A DNA stretch of 64,000 nucleotides, taken from contig NZ_CP016359.1 of NCBI RefSeq assembly GCF_001951155.1, forward strand, positions 3,124,001-3,188,000. Direction: 5' to 3'. The notes below the pieces were generated by a model. The model did not search any database, had not been told where the DNA came from, and saw only the letters and a list, made by a program, of their open reading frames with translations. Both the position numbers and the translations under genes were made by a program. The stretch is from Christiangramia flava JLT2011 (GTDB lineage Bacteria > Bacteroidota > Bacteroidia > Flavobacteriales > Flavobacteriaceae). Shown here in pieces: positions 35,334 to 43,943 of the stretch. Positions within the stretch are counted from its first letter, which is position 1. Every line of letters begins with the position of its first letter.

Positions 35334-35470
35334 CTAAGGGGAGAACTATAACGGTCTCTAGTTTCAGTCCTATTAATCGTAAGAGTCCCCTTAGCTTCTA
35401 CTAATGTTGCGAAGAACTAATTGGAATACCAGGTCTATTAGGACCCGTTAAAGGAGATAGTTTCCGCAAC
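35334..35470 (+). ncRNA. Predicted bridge RNA of IS-B (copy 2)
   Basis: Same two-hairpin layout as at 28417: guides AACGGTCTC (35350-35358), TAATCG (35374-35379), TTGGAATAC (35421-35429) and TAAAGG (35449-35454). Confidence 0.82.
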
Positions 35471-35493
35471 TTCATTTAACTGATTTTAAAGAT

Positions 35494-36489
35494 ATGAAAA
35501 ATTGCGAGTTAGCCGTAGGGATCGATGTATCCAAAAAGACTTTAGATGTTTTTATTCATAATCATAGTAAACATCGGGTATTCGATAATACAAAATCAGG
35601 CTATATTTCCCTTATCAAATGGGTTGGTAAATTCTGCGATAATGAAAAATCAGTTTTATACTGTTTTGAGCATACCGGGAATTATTCTTTAAAGCTGGCG
35701 ATCTTCATGCAGACTAACGGTTTAGTGTATGTGCAAGAGAATCCAATCGTGGTTAAAAGATCTTCTGGATTAGTGAGAATGAAAACTGATCGTGTAGATG
35801 CAGAACTGATTGCCAGATATGCCTGGTTGCACCGGGAAGAGTTAGAGTGCAGTAGCATTCGGGATGAAGCCTTATTAGAGCTGGGTAGACTTTTAAGTTT
35901 AAGGGATCAGTTAGTTCGAAATCGTTCAGGACTTATGGGTACTTTAGAAGAGCTGAGCGGCCTTTTATCGAGTCCGTCAACAGATGTAAGCTGCAAAAGC
36001 TTAAAGCACACGATCGCTTATTTAAGCAAGCAAATTCTGAAACTGGAAAAGCAGATTGATCAGTTATTGAAACGAGAAGAAGATCTGGGGAAGAACTACA
36101 AACTTCTGACCAGCCTGAAAGGCGTAGGACGGATTCTGGCCTGCCAACTACTGTATCACACCTGTAATTTTGAACGTTTTAGTAGCTGGCGGCAGTTCTC
36201 GAGTTACTGCGGAACAGCACCCTTCGAGCACAGTTCAGGAACCAGTGTATTTAAACGAGCTAAAGGACATCCCCTGAGTGACCGAAAAATGAAAAGTCTG
36301 CTGAGTATGGCCAGTGTATCAGCGATCCAGCATGATGGAGAATTACGAGCATATTACCAGCGAAAAGTGGCAGAAGGAAAGCCGAAAATGATTGCCTTGA
36401 ATAATGTTCGAAACAAGTTGTTATCTAGAGTATTTGCGGTGATCAAACGAGGCACACCCTATGTTGATTTGTGTAAATATGCCGCATAA
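35494..36489 (+). CDS. IS-B transposase, copy 2
   Basis: 331 residues, identical to the protein at 28577-29572. Confidence 0.95.
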   Translation: MKNCELAVGIDVSKKTLDVFIHNHSKHRVFDNTKSGYISLIKWVGKFCDNEKSVLYCFEHTGNYSLKLAIFMQTNGLVYVQENPIVVKRSSGLVRMKTDRVDAELIARYAWLHREELECSSIRDEALLELGRLLSLRDQLVRNRSGLMGTLEELSGLLSSPSTDVSCKSLKHTIAYLSKQILKLEKQIDQLLKREEDLGKNYKLLTSLKGVGRILACQLLYHTCNFERFSSWRQFSSYCGTAPFEHSSGTSVFKRAKGHPLSDRKMKSLLSMASVSAIQHDGELRAYYQRKVAEGKPKMIALNNVRNKLLSRVFAVIKRGTPYVDLCKYAA

Positions 36490-36526
36490 AATTGTTTAAA
36501 AATAGCTTGGATTTGATCTTGGAATA

Positions 36527-36643
36527 CGGTTATCGCCAGTTGGCGGAGTAAGGGACGCGGATTTGTCGGCTTAGTATTGATTGGTTGATCAAGTTAATTA
36601 TTTTCTTTCTGACGGTGCCGGCTATTGGCGATTAACCGTTGTT
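36527..36643 (-). repeat. attC-like site A14 (type 2)
   Basis: CGGTTATCGCCAGTTGGCGG, AGTAAGGGACGCGGATTTG, TTGATCAAGTTAATTATTT, GGTGCCGGCTATTGGCGATT, AACCGTTGTT. The GTT side is intact, but the other core is separated by IS-B copy 2. The stop codon of the next gene (36632) lies inside this element, so that protein's last residues (ANNG) are encoded by attC. Confidence 0.9.
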
Positions 36644-37330
36644 AGCTCCTGGCGTTGGAGTTCTTTTAAAATCTTGTTTTACTTCTCTCACACTTAGTCT
36701 AATAAGTTTAAAATAATAACCAATAATTACAATTACTAGCCAAATAGTAAATGCAATAATTGTGATGTTAAACAAGGTAGCTTCATTATTTAAAATCAAA
36801 TTTTTTATGGCGTAATATTCAAATATTAACGGACTAATAAATATTAAAAATAAGGGTATACTCAGTATGGTCGTAACCCAATTATTATCACCTAAATATT
36901 TACTTTGAGTTTCCTCAGCTAATGAAAAAGGCATAATTAAATGAAGAAATTCATTACTATAAAAAGACTTTTCTTTTATGTTATTTTCAAGTTTATAAAT
37001 TTTTCTTCCAAACACTCTTACGCTTTTTATTAAAGCACCTCTTTGAGCATTAAGTGTTGCAAATTGCAATAGAAAATATGTAAATAATGGAGGAATGAAT
37101 AATCTTATAAATTCGTGATCACTTTTAATACTTAACGGACCATAATTTAAGTCTGAAATTAATTGAAAATCCAAACCGTAATAGATGACAACGAGAATAA
37201 TCATCCATAGTTGAATCTTATTATTTTCACTTTTGACTGTTTTAAGCTTTTCTAGAAGTTTATCTAAATAGTCTTTATTTAAATCTTTATCATTTGAATC
37301 TATAAAATTTTCAATCTTTTTTTCAGTCAT
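36632..37330 (-). CDS. Hypothetical membrane protein (cassette gene)
   Basis: A 232-residue protein with a charged N-terminus (MTEKKIENFIDSNDKDLNKD) and a helical Lys-rich stretch. Four hydrophobic segments follow (~42-57, 72-90, 152-170, 184-205) and a basic C-terminal tail (KLIRLSVREVKQDFKRT). No family recognised. The gene runs through the cassette end into attC before it stops, which suggests that its natural stop was lost or that attC supplies it. Confidence 0.55.
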   Translation of the reverse strand: MTEKKIENFIDSNDKDLNKDYLDKLLEKLKTVKSENNKIQLWMIILVVIYYGLDFQLISDLNYGPLSIKSDHEFIRLFIPPLFTYFLLQFATLNAQRGALIKSVRVFGRKIYKLENNIKEKSFYSNEFLHLIMPFSLAEETQSKYLGDNNWVTTILSIPLFLIFISPLIFEYYAIKNLILNNEATLFNITIIAFTIWLVIVIIGYYFKLIRLSVREVKQDFKRTPTPGANNG

Positions 37331-37352
37331 AATTTTTGTGACGCTTGGAGCT

Positions 37353-37480
37353 AACGGCCGCGATTAACGCCAGTGTGCGGAATTTAGCACACGGAGTAGT
37401 CGGCTTGTTGTTTTGTGGTTTGGAGTTCTAAGTTATTCTTTTTCCTGGAATACCGCATATTGGCCTCGTTAATCGCTGTT
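37353..37480 (-). repeat. attC-like site A15 (type 3)
   Basis: A 128-bp element of the same family as A11: AACGGCCGCGATTAACGCC, AGTGTGCGGAATTTAGCACA, GAGTAGTCGGCTTGTTG, ACCGCATATTGGCCTCGTTA, ATCGCTGTT. Only a few bases differ between A11 and A15, while both differ widely from types 1 and 2. Confidence 0.9.
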
Positions 37481-37495
37481 GTGTGTAGTTAATCT

Positions 37496-37918
37496 TCACG
37501 ATTCTTGTATGATCTTGGAAACATTAATTAGGTTTTCATTTAATAGCCAAACTTTATCAATAAAGGATTCAACATCTGTGTCAATTAAATCTTTCTTTTC
37601 TAAGATAGTTTGTTCTTTCAGATCACTGAAAAGGCCGTAAATATTATGTATTAAATAATTTCTCTGCGTTTTCAATAATTTCAAAGTTTCAATAGCATTT
37701 TGATCAAGTAGCTTATTTTCTTCAACAATCTGGATCAGCATGCCAAGAGAGCTTTTCTCACTTTTTAAATTTATATTCTTTCTTTTGAGAAAATGAATTA
37801 ATTCAACTTCTAATTTTCCAGAAGCTAAGGTTGCTTTTCCTAGATAAGAAGTGAATTCTTCTGATTCAAATAGTGAATTGTAGAATTCTAGATTTGTTAT
37901 TTGAATTCCTTTATACAT
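37496..37918 (-). CDS. HEPN-like helical protein (cassette gene)
   Basis: A 140-residue all-helical protein (ATLASGKLEVELIHFLKRKN, LLDQNAIETLKLLKTQRNYL) with RNYLIH, an Rx4H motif preceded by a helix. This is the form of the catalytic motif in HEPN-domain RNases, which are found in many toxin and defence systems. The assignment rests on this motif and the helical pattern. It lies 14 bp after an SMI1/KNR4-type gene in the same cassette, a family often serving as immunity proteins. Confidence 0.55.
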   Translation of the reverse strand: MYKGIQITNLEFYNSLFESEEFTSYLGKATLASGKLEVELIHFLKRKNINLKSEKSSLGMLIQIVEENKLLDQNAIETLKLLKTQRNYLIHNIYGLFSDLKEQTILEKKDLIDTDVESFIDKVWLLNENLINVSKIIQES

Positions 37919-37932
37919 TTAGAGAGAAATAT

Positions 37933-38340
37933 TTATAGAGATAACATTTTGTTTATAAAATCGAAAAATGATTTTGCAAACAAATTATCTTTTGAATTGA
38001 GGTAAACTTTACCACTCTGCTCATGAATATAAAACCTTCCATCAATATCATTTGAGAAAAATCGAATAAATCCATCTGATAGATATTCATTCTTCTTATT
38101 TAACCAGTGTAATCCATGACAAGGAATTTCATCGGGAATGTTATAAATCGAATAAATCTGATCTCCATAAATTTCTGCATATCCGATTTCTTCTAGGAAA
38201 ATTCTATATTCTTCTGGAATCTTAATTTTTAGAGCAGATTCTAATTTTGCAATTTTAGTTTCATCTGTTCCAGATCCTAAATTTTCTTTTGAATGTTCTT
38301 TTATTCTTATGAAAGTGGCTTGTTTTAAAGGAGAATCCAT
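37933..38340 (-). CDS. SMI1/KNR4-family protein (cassette gene)
   Basis: A 135-residue protein with the SMI1/KNR4 pattern: ETKIAKLESALKIKIPEEYR followed by IFLEEIGYAEIYGDQIYSIY, then FSNDIDGRFYIHEQSGKVYL. Many bacterial members are immunity proteins against nuclease or other toxins. The longer frame begins at a TTG within attC; the ATG at 38338-38340 is preferred. First gene of a two-gene cassette. Confidence 0.8.
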   Translation of the reverse strand: MDSPLKQATFIRIKEHSKENLGSGTDETKIAKLESALKIKIPEEYRIFLEEIGYAEIYGDQIYSIYNIPDEIPCHGLHWLNKKNEYLSDGFIRFFSNDIDGRFYIHEQSGKVYLNSKDNLFAKSFFDFINKMLSL

Positions 38341-38359
38341 AATATGATTAATTACACAC

Positions 38360-38368
38360 AACGGTCTC
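38360..38368 (-). repeat. attC-like site A16, left fragment
   Basis: AACGGTCTC split from its attC by IS-B copy 3; adjoining cassette end reads, inverted, GTTGTGTGTAATTAATC. Confidence 0.85.
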
Positions 38369-38398
38369 CTTTACTTTGTTTTCTATCTTAAGAGAGAA

Positions 38399-38535
38399 CT
38401 AAGGGGAGAACTATAACGGTCTCTAGTTTCAGTCCTATTAATCGTAAGAGTCCCCTTAGCTTCTACTAATGTTGCGAAGAACTAATTGGAATACCAGGTC
38501 TATTAGGACCCGTTAAAGGAGATAGTTTCCGCAAC
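38399..38535 (+). ncRNA. Predicted bridge RNA of IS-B (copy 3)
   Basis: Same two-hairpin region as at 28417: guides AACGGTCTC (38415-38423), TAATCG (38439-38444), TTGGAATAC (38486-38494) and TAAAGG (38514-38519). Confidence 0.82.
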
Positions 38536-38558
38536 TTCATTTAACTGATTTTAAAGAT

Positions 38559-39554
38559 ATGAAAAATTGCGAGTTAGCCGTAGGGATCGATGTATCCAAA
38601 AAGACTTTAGATGTTTTTATTCATAATCATAGTAAACATCGGGTATTCGATAATACAAAATCAGGCTATATTTCCCTTATCAAATGGGTTGGTAAATTCT
38701 GCGATAATGAAAAATCAGTTTTATACTGTTTTGAGCATACCGGGAATTATTCTTTAAAGCTGGCGATCTTCATGCAGACTAACGGTTTAGTGTATGTGCA
38801 AGAGAATCCAATCGTGGTTAAAAGATCTTCTGGATTAGTGAGAATGAAAACTGATCGTGTAGATGCAGAACTGATTGCCAGATATGCCTGGTTGCACCGG
38901 GAAGAGTTAGAGTGCAGTAGCATTCGGGATGAAGCCTTATTAGAGCTGGGTAGACTTTTAAGTTTAAGGGATCAGTTAGTTCGAAATCGTTCAGGACTTA
39001 TGGGTACTTTAGAAGAGCTGAGCGGCCTTTTATCGAGTCCGTCAACAGATGTAAGCTGCAAAAGCTTAAAGCACACGATCGCTTATTTAAGCAAGCAAAT
39101 TCTGAAACTGGAAAAGCAGATTGATCAGTTATTGAAACGAGAAGAAGATCTGGGGAAGAACTACAAACTTCTGACCAGCCTGAAAGGCGTAGGACGGATT
39201 CTGGCCTGCCAACTACTGTATCACACCTGTAATTTTGAACGTTTTAGTAGCTGGCGGCAGTTCTCGAGTTACTGCGGAACAGCACCCTTCGAGCACAGTT
39301 CAGGAACCAGTGTATTTAAACGAGCTAAAGGACATCCCCTGAGTGACCGAAAAATGAAAAGTCTGCTGAGTATGGCCAGTGTATCAGCGATCCAGCATGA
39401 TGGAGAATTACGAGCATATTACCAGCGAAAAGTGGCAGAAGGAAAGCCGAAAATGATTGCCTTGAATAATGTTCGAAACAAGTTGTTATCTAGAGTATTT
39501 GCGGTGATCAAACGAGGCACACCCTATGTTGATTTGTGTAAATATGCCGCATAA
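38559..39554 (+). CDS. IS-B transposase, copy 3
   Basis: 331 residues, identical to the protein at 28577-29572. Confidence 0.95.
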   Translation: MKNCELAVGIDVSKKTLDVFIHNHSKHRVFDNTKSGYISLIKWVGKFCDNEKSVLYCFEHTGNYSLKLAIFMQTNGLVYVQENPIVVKRSSGLVRMKTDRVDAELIARYAWLHREELECSSIRDEALLELGRLLSLRDQLVRNRSGLMGTLEELSGLLSSPSTDVSCKSLKHTIAYLSKQILKLEKQIDQLLKREEDLGKNYKLLTSLKGVGRILACQLLYHTCNFERFSSWRQFSSYCGTAPFEHSSGTSVFKRAKGHPLSDRKMKSLLSMASVSAIQHDGELRAYYQRKVAEGKPKMIALNNVRNKLLSRVFAVIKRGTPYVDLCKYAA

Positions 39555-39591
39555 AATTGTTTAAAAATAGCTTGGATTTGATCTTGGAATA

Positions 39592-39708
39592 CGGTTATCG
39601 CCAGTTGGCGGAGTAGGGGACGCGGATTTGTCAGCTTAGTAATGTTTCGTTGGTCAAGTTAATTATTTTCTTACTAACGGTGCCGCTTATTGGCGATTAA
39701 CCGTTGTT
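39592..39708 (-). repeat. attC-like site A16 (type 2)
   Basis: CGGTTATCGCCAGTTGGCGG, AGTAGGGGACGCGGATTTG, TTGGTCAAGTTAATTATTT, GGTGCCGCTTATTGGCGATT, AACCGTTGTT. Differs at several positions from the other IS-B-bearing sites A12 and A14, so the insertions are not simply one duplicated block. Confidence 0.9.
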
Positions 39709-39718
39709 AGCTGCTGTT

Positions 39719-40369
39719 TTAATATGTTTCTTCACTTGTAAAGTGTTTTAGCTTCCAATTCTCCTCCGACAATACGGTATAATATTTAAGAGAAGGGCAA
39801 CAATGTCCATCATCAGGAGTATAACAAAATGAATTTCCTATTAATTTTCCTTTTTTTAGTCCGACTAATGAAAATTGCCCAGTATCACAATCGGTTAATT
39901 TTTTAGAATTATTCACACTTTTAAGTATGAAGCTATTTTCTTCATTTTTAAAAACAAAAATTTCATTATCAAAGACATTTCCACCTCCCCAACCACCTTC
40001 TCGATATACATTAATAACAACATCTTTTAATCCATCATTATTAAAATCAGGAAATAATATAGCTCTTATAGAATCCGAAATAATTTCTTTCTTAGGAATT
40101 TCAATTCTCATCAAAGTAAAATTATCACTGCTTTTAAATATTAATTCTTTTAATGAGTCAAAATCATTACTTTCAAATTGAAATTTAGCACCTTCACCAT
40201 TCAAATAATAGTTTTTGATTTTTTCAACTATATGATTACTAACAGAAATAGTATTTGTGTCATTAACCGATTTTTTTGCTAAAAAAGACTCATTATCAGC
40301 TTTTCGATTATTATTTTCAGCACATTGGATCAGTAAAAAACTTATTAAAATTAAGTGGTAAATTTTCAT
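39719..40369 (-). CDS. Lipoprotein with VCBS/FG-GAP-like repeat (cassette gene)
   Basis: A 216-residue protein with a lipoprotein signal (MKIYHLILISFLLIQCAENN). It contains one Asp-rich repeat, AILFPDFNNDGLKDVVINVY, like the calcium-binding VCBS/FG-GAP repeats of beta-propellers, and two Cys-rich stretches (DCDTGQ, HCCPSL). No known function. Confidence 0.6.
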   Translation of the reverse strand: MKIYHLILISFLLIQCAENNNRKADNESFLAKKSVNDTNTISVSNHIVEKIKNYYLNGEGAKFQFESNDFDSLKELIFKSSDNFTLMRIEIPKKEIISDSIRAILFPDFNNDGLKDVVINVYREGGWGGGNVFDNEIFVFKNEENSFILKSVNNSKKLTDCDTGQFSLVGLKKGKLIGNSFCYTPDDGHCCPSLKYYTVLSEENWKLKHFTSEETY

Positions 40370-40385
40370 TTTTAAAATTGCAGCT

Positions 40386-40510
40386 AACGGTCTCGGCTAT
40401 CGCAAGTTGCGGGAGTTGGGACGAGGAGTTGTCGGATTAATTGTTTTCTTTCCTGGTTTCTAAAATTACACTTTTTCGGCAATACCCGTTATTTGCGATG
40501 AGCCGTTGTT
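40386..40510 (-). repeat. attC-like site A17 (type 1)
   Basis: A 125-bp intact element: AACGGTCTCGGCTATCGCA, GTTGCGGGAGTTGGGACG, CCTGGTTTCTAAAATTAC, CCCGTTATTTGCGATGAGCC, GTTGTT. It contains the full IS-B target (GGTCTCGGCTATCGC) but is not occupied. Confidence 0.92.
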
Positions 40511-40522
40511 GCCTGCAGTATT

Positions 40523-41404
40523 TTATAGCAAATCTTGAATTTTATCTATTATCATTGGAATTTTTAATTCAATACCTTTTTCTATAGATTTTGAAGCAAT
40601 ATTGCCAGTCCAATTCAAGAGTTTTTTTCCTAAGGACGGAGAATCTTTATTTTCATCAATAATTCGCTCTGCTTTTTTAACTTCTTCATTGTCAATATTT
40701 AATTCTTGCAATAGGTTTAAAAAAGCCTGGATTTTTTGATCCCTTTTGTTATGGAAAATTTGTTTGACGTTATCTCCAAAACTTATATTAGAATTGGAAG
40801 TATCTCCTAAAATATTGTTGTTTATAATTGTTTTAGCAATTTCTGAATTTTGAGGATTATCTTCGTAGTCATCTTCTAGATCAGGAAACTTTTCATTTAA
40901 TTCTAATAGTGTATCTACTAATTTTTGCTTTGTAATTTCAAGAATATTAAAAACCTGACCTGCTTGAAATTTTCTTCTAATTGAAACAATATCTTCTCCA
41001 TCTGTCGTCATTTCTTTAAACTGCTGCACCAATCCTATTGGCATATATTCGTACAAATAGGAATTAGCTGTAGGTTCAACATTTTTTAAATTAGTTTCTA
41101 TTGTAGGAATACTTTGTAATACATTAAATTTGTAAATCATTCCTTGTAATTCCTTATCCCAGGCACTTAAATCGTAAGGAATTGTTCTTTTGCCGTGAAA
41201 AGGATTTTGTATATCAGCTACAACTTCACAAGAAATTTTACGATACTCTGGCAAATCTTTTAATTTATAACCATTTAACTCTGAATTAAGCCAATTTTTA
41301 AATTCATCATTTTTAATTTCGAATGCTATAATTTTAGCTCTATTTAATCCCTCTTTTAGAGAAATTTTATTGTAGGTTAAATCTTTGATTAAACGTTTTA
41401 TCAT
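40523..41404 (-). CDS. AbiTii-domain protein (cassette gene)
   Basis: A 293-residue protein. The N-terminal ~75 residues match the AbiTii pattern (LIKDLTYNKISLKEGLNRAK, FEIKNDEFKNWLNSELNGY, LPEYRKI). This family is tied to abortive-infection-type antiphage proteins. The remainder is helical, with a short Asn/Gly-rich segment (NNNILGDTSNSNISFGDNVK) like that of effector-associated proteins, and a C-terminal amphipathic part (KIPMIIDKIQDLL). A likely defence gene carried as a cassette; mechanism unknown. Confidence 0.78.
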   Translation of the reverse strand: MIKRLIKDLTYNKISLKEGLNRAKIIAFEIKNDEFKNWLNSELNGYKLKDLPEYRKISCEVVADIQNPFHGKRTIPYDLSAWDKELQGMIYKFNVLQSIPTIETNLKNVEPTANSYLYEYMPIGLVQQFKEMTTDGEDIVSIRRKFQAGQVFNILEITKQKLVDTLLELNEKFPDLEDDYEDNPQNSEIAKTIINNNILGDTSNSNISFGDNVKQIFHNKRDQKIQAFLNLLQELNIDNEEVKKAERIIDENKDSPSLGKKLLNWTGNIASKSIEKGIELKIPMIIDKIQDLL

Positions 41405-41422
41405 AATTAAAATATTGCTGGC

Positions 41423-41431
41423 AACGGTCTC
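41423..41431 (-). repeat. attC-like site A18, left fragment
   Basis: AACGGTCTC split from its attC by IS-B copy 4; adjoining AbiTii cassette end reads, inverted, GTTGCCAGCAATATTTTA. Confidence 0.85.
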
Positions 41432-41461
41432 CTTTACTTTGTTTTCTATCTTAAGAGAGAA

Positions 41462-41598
41462 CTAAGGGGAGAACTATAACGGTCTCTAGTTTCAGTCCTA
41501 TTAATCGTAAGAGTCCCCTTAGCTTCTACTAATGTTGCGAAGAACTAATTGGAATACCAGGTCTATTAGGACCCGTTAAAGGAGATAGTTTCCGCAAC
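41462..41598 (+). ncRNA. Predicted bridge RNA of IS-B (copy 4)
   Basis: Same two-hairpin region as at 28417: guides AACGGTCTC (41478-41486), TAATCG (41502-41507), TTGGAATAC (41549-41557) and TAAAGG (41577-41582). Confidence 0.82.
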
Positions 41599-41621
41599 TT
41601 CATTTAACTGATTTTAAAGAT

Positions 41622-42617
41622 ATGAAAAATTGCGAGTTAGCCGTAGGGATCGATGTATCCAAAAAGACTTTAGATGTTTTTATTCATAATCATAGTAAAC
41701 ATCGGGTATTCGATAATACAAAATCAGGCTATATTTCCCTTATCAAATGGGTTGGTAAATTCTGCGATAATGAAAAATCAGTTTTATACTGTTTTGAGCA
41801 TACCGGGAATTATTCTTTAAAGCTGGCGATCTTCATGCAGACTAACGGTTTAGTGTATGTGCAAGAGAATCCAATCGTGGTTAAAAGATCTTCTGGATTA
41901 GTGAGAATGAAAACTGATCGTGTAGATGCAGAACTGATTGCCAGATATGCCTGGTTGCACCGGGAAGAGTTAGAGTGCAGTAGCATTCGGGATGAAGCCT
42001 TATTAGAGCTGGGTAGACTTTTAAGTTTAAGGGATCAGTTAGTTCGAAATCGTTCAGGACTTATGGGTACTTTAGAAGAGCTGAGCGGCCTTTTATCGAG
42101 TCCGTCAACAGATGTAAGCTGCAAAAGCTTAAAGCACACGATCGCTTATTTAAGCAAGCAAATTCTGAAACTGGAAAAGCAGATTGATCAGTTATTGAAA
42201 CGAGAAGAAGATCTGGGGAAGAACTACAAACTTCTGACCAGCCTGAAAGGCGTAGGACGGATTCTGGCCTGCCAACTACTGTATCACACCTGTAATTTTG
42301 AACGTTTTAGTAGCTGGCGGCAGTTCTCGAGTTACTGCGGAACAGCACCCTTCGAGCACAGTTCAGGAACCAGTGTATTTAAACGAGCTAAAGGACATCC
42401 CCTGAGTGACCGAAAAATGAAAAGTCTGCTGAGTATGGCCAGTGTATCAGCGATCCAGCATGATGGAGAATTACGAGCATATTACCAGCGAAAAGTGGCA
42501 GAAGGAAAGCCGAAAATGATTGCCTTGAATAATGTTCGAAACAAGTTGTTATCTAGAGTATTTGCGGTGATCAAACGAGGCACACCCTATGTTGATTTGT
42601 GTAAATATGCCGCATAA
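41622..42617 (+). CDS. IS-B transposase, copy 4
   Basis: 331 residues, identical to the protein at 28577-29572. Confidence 0.95.
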   Translation: MKNCELAVGIDVSKKTLDVFIHNHSKHRVFDNTKSGYISLIKWVGKFCDNEKSVLYCFEHTGNYSLKLAIFMQTNGLVYVQENPIVVKRSSGLVRMKTDRVDAELIARYAWLHREELECSSIRDEALLELGRLLSLRDQLVRNRSGLMGTLEELSGLLSSPSTDVSCKSLKHTIAYLSKQILKLEKQIDQLLKREEDLGKNYKLLTSLKGVGRILACQLLYHTCNFERFSSWRQFSSYCGTAPFEHSSGTSVFKRAKGHPLSDRKMKSLLSMASVSAIQHDGELRAYYQRKVAEGKPKMIALNNVRNKLLSRVFAVIKRGTPYVDLCKYAA

Positions 42618-42654
42618 AATTGTTTAAAAATAGCTTGGATTTGATCTTGGAATA

Positions 42655-42770
42655 CGGTTATCGCAAGTTGGCGGATAAATCCGTTAGGATTTGTCCGCTA
42701 GCACTAACCTTGTTAGGAATTGAAAGTTAACGGATTTTTGTCAGATACCGCCTATTTGCGATGAACCGTC
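42655..42770 (-). repeat. attC-like site A18 (type 4), body between IS-B and IS-A
   Basis: A fourth family: CGGTTATCGCAAGTTGGCGG, ATAAATCCGTTAGGATTTGT, CCGCTAGCACTAACCTTG, AGTTAACGGATTTTTGTCAG, ATACCGCCTATTTGCGATG, AACCGT. Only the two arms resemble the other types; the centre is unrelated. Both ends carry an IS, so both IS types recognise the arms and not the variable centre. Confidence 0.88.
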
Positions 42771-42814
42771 TTAAGTTTAATTTCTCTAAATTTTGATAGT
42801 TAAACAGAAAGAAC

Positions 42815-42935
42815 AAAAGAGAGGAATAAGATTACATGAACCGTGGGAACTAGAGATTCCGTCAACAATGATAATCCCCTCTCTTTTCTACTTTAATTTC
42901 GTTTAGTTCTGTGAGACCTGGATCTCGTTTTTAAG
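42815..42935 (+). ncRNA. Predicted bridge RNA of IS-A (copy 3)
   Basis: Same layout as at 21395: ATGAACCGT (42836-42844), AACAA (42864-42868), TTAGTTCT (42903-42910), TTAAG (42931-42935). Confidence 0.78.
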
Positions 42936-42938
42936 TCG

Positions 42939-43943
42939 ATGAAAACCAAAGTAGCTGTTCTTTCCAATCATTCTCTTATGGATAAAATTAAACATTTTTA
43001 CGGAGTAGACATTAGTAAATCATTCTTTGATGTAGTAGATCAAGATGGAAAGCACGATCAATTCTCCAATGACGTAAAAGGCTTTAAAGGCTTGCTGAAG
43101 TTCCTCAAGAATGACAGCCTGGTAGTAATGGAAGCCACTGGTTATTATCATTATAGATTAGCCCAGTATTTATATGAGAAAGGTATAACGGTATCGGTTG
43201 TGAATCCACTTTCGGTCAAGCGTTTTATTCAGATGAGACTCTCCAAGATCAAGACCGATAAGAGTGATGCCAAAGCCATCTGTGAATATGCACAGGCTAC
43301 TAAAGTTCCATTGTATACAGCCAGGAATGCCGTGCAGGCAGAGTGTTTGCAGCTACTAAGTCTTCAGGATCTTTATTTGAAACAACGCACTGCTGTTAAG
43401 AATAAGATCCATGGGGAGAAAGCTCTCGGTACGCCTTCAAAGATTGTCACTCGATCTCTGAATCGTTCGCTAAAGCAATTAGAGAAGGAATTAGCCCAGA
43501 TTGAGACCAAGCTAGAATCCTTAGTTAGAAAAACCCAGGAAAAGCAACTGGAGCAATTAACTAGTATTCCAGGGATGGGAAAGAAGACGGCGATGCTCTT
43601 AATAGTTCTTACAGATGGATTTACCAGTTTTGAGAATGCCAGGCAGCTTTGTTGTTTTACCGGGATCACTCCAACGATCAGGCAATCCGGAACCAGTGTA
43701 AGAGGACGCAGTCGAATAAGCAAGGTCGGGAATCGAAAGCTTCGGAATCTACTATTTATGTGCAGCTTCACTGCTTGCAAAACCAACAAGGCCTGCAGGG
43801 AAATTTATGAGCGGATTGTAGAGAAAGGTAAGAGTAAGAAACTGGCACTAATAGCCGTTTGTAATAAGCTCCTGAAGCAGGCATTTGCCATCGCCAAATC
43901 AGGTAGTTTTTACCAGGAAAATTATATGTCCAAATTAGCTTAA
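42939..43943 (+). CDS. IS-A transposase, copy 3
   Basis: 334 residues, identical to the protein at 21519-22523. Confidence 0.95.
   Translation: MKTKVAVLSNHSLMDKIKHFYGVDISKSFFDVVDQDGKHDQFSNDVKGFKGLLKFLKNDSLVVMEATGYYHYRLAQYLYEKGITVSVVNPLSVKRFIQMRLSKIKTDKSDAKAICEYAQATKVPLYTARNAVQAECLQLLSLQDLYLKQRTAVKNKIHGEKALGTPSKIVTRSLNRSLKQLEKELAQIETKLESLVRKTQEKQLEQLTSIPGMGKKTAMLLIVLTDGFTSFENARQLCCFTGITPTIRQSGTSVRGRSRISKVGNRKLRNLLFMCSFTACKTNKACREIYERIVEKGKSKKLALIAVCNKLLKQAFAIAKSGSFYQENYMSKLA

Larger units (their letters stand above)
35304..36526 (+). mobile_element. IS-B copy 2
   Basis: A 1223-bp IS-B inserted in site A14 between AACGGTCTC and CGGTTATCGCC. Same orientation and same target position as the other three copies. 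Confidence 0.92.
38369..39591 (+). mobile_element. IS-B copy 3
   Basis: A 1223-bp IS-B between AACGGTCTC and CGGTTATCGCC of site A16, same orientation as the others. Confidence 0.92.
41432..42654 (+). mobile_element. IS-B copy 4
   Basis: A 1223-bp IS-B between AACGGTCTC and CGGTTATCGCAAGTTGG of site A18, same orientation as the others. Confidence 0.92.

Noticed and set aside
35304..42654. Nearly equal distances (~3.06 kb) between IS-B copies 2, 3 and 4 suggested a tandem duplication.
   Set aside because: The genes and attC bodies between them differ completely, so the equal spacing is chance.
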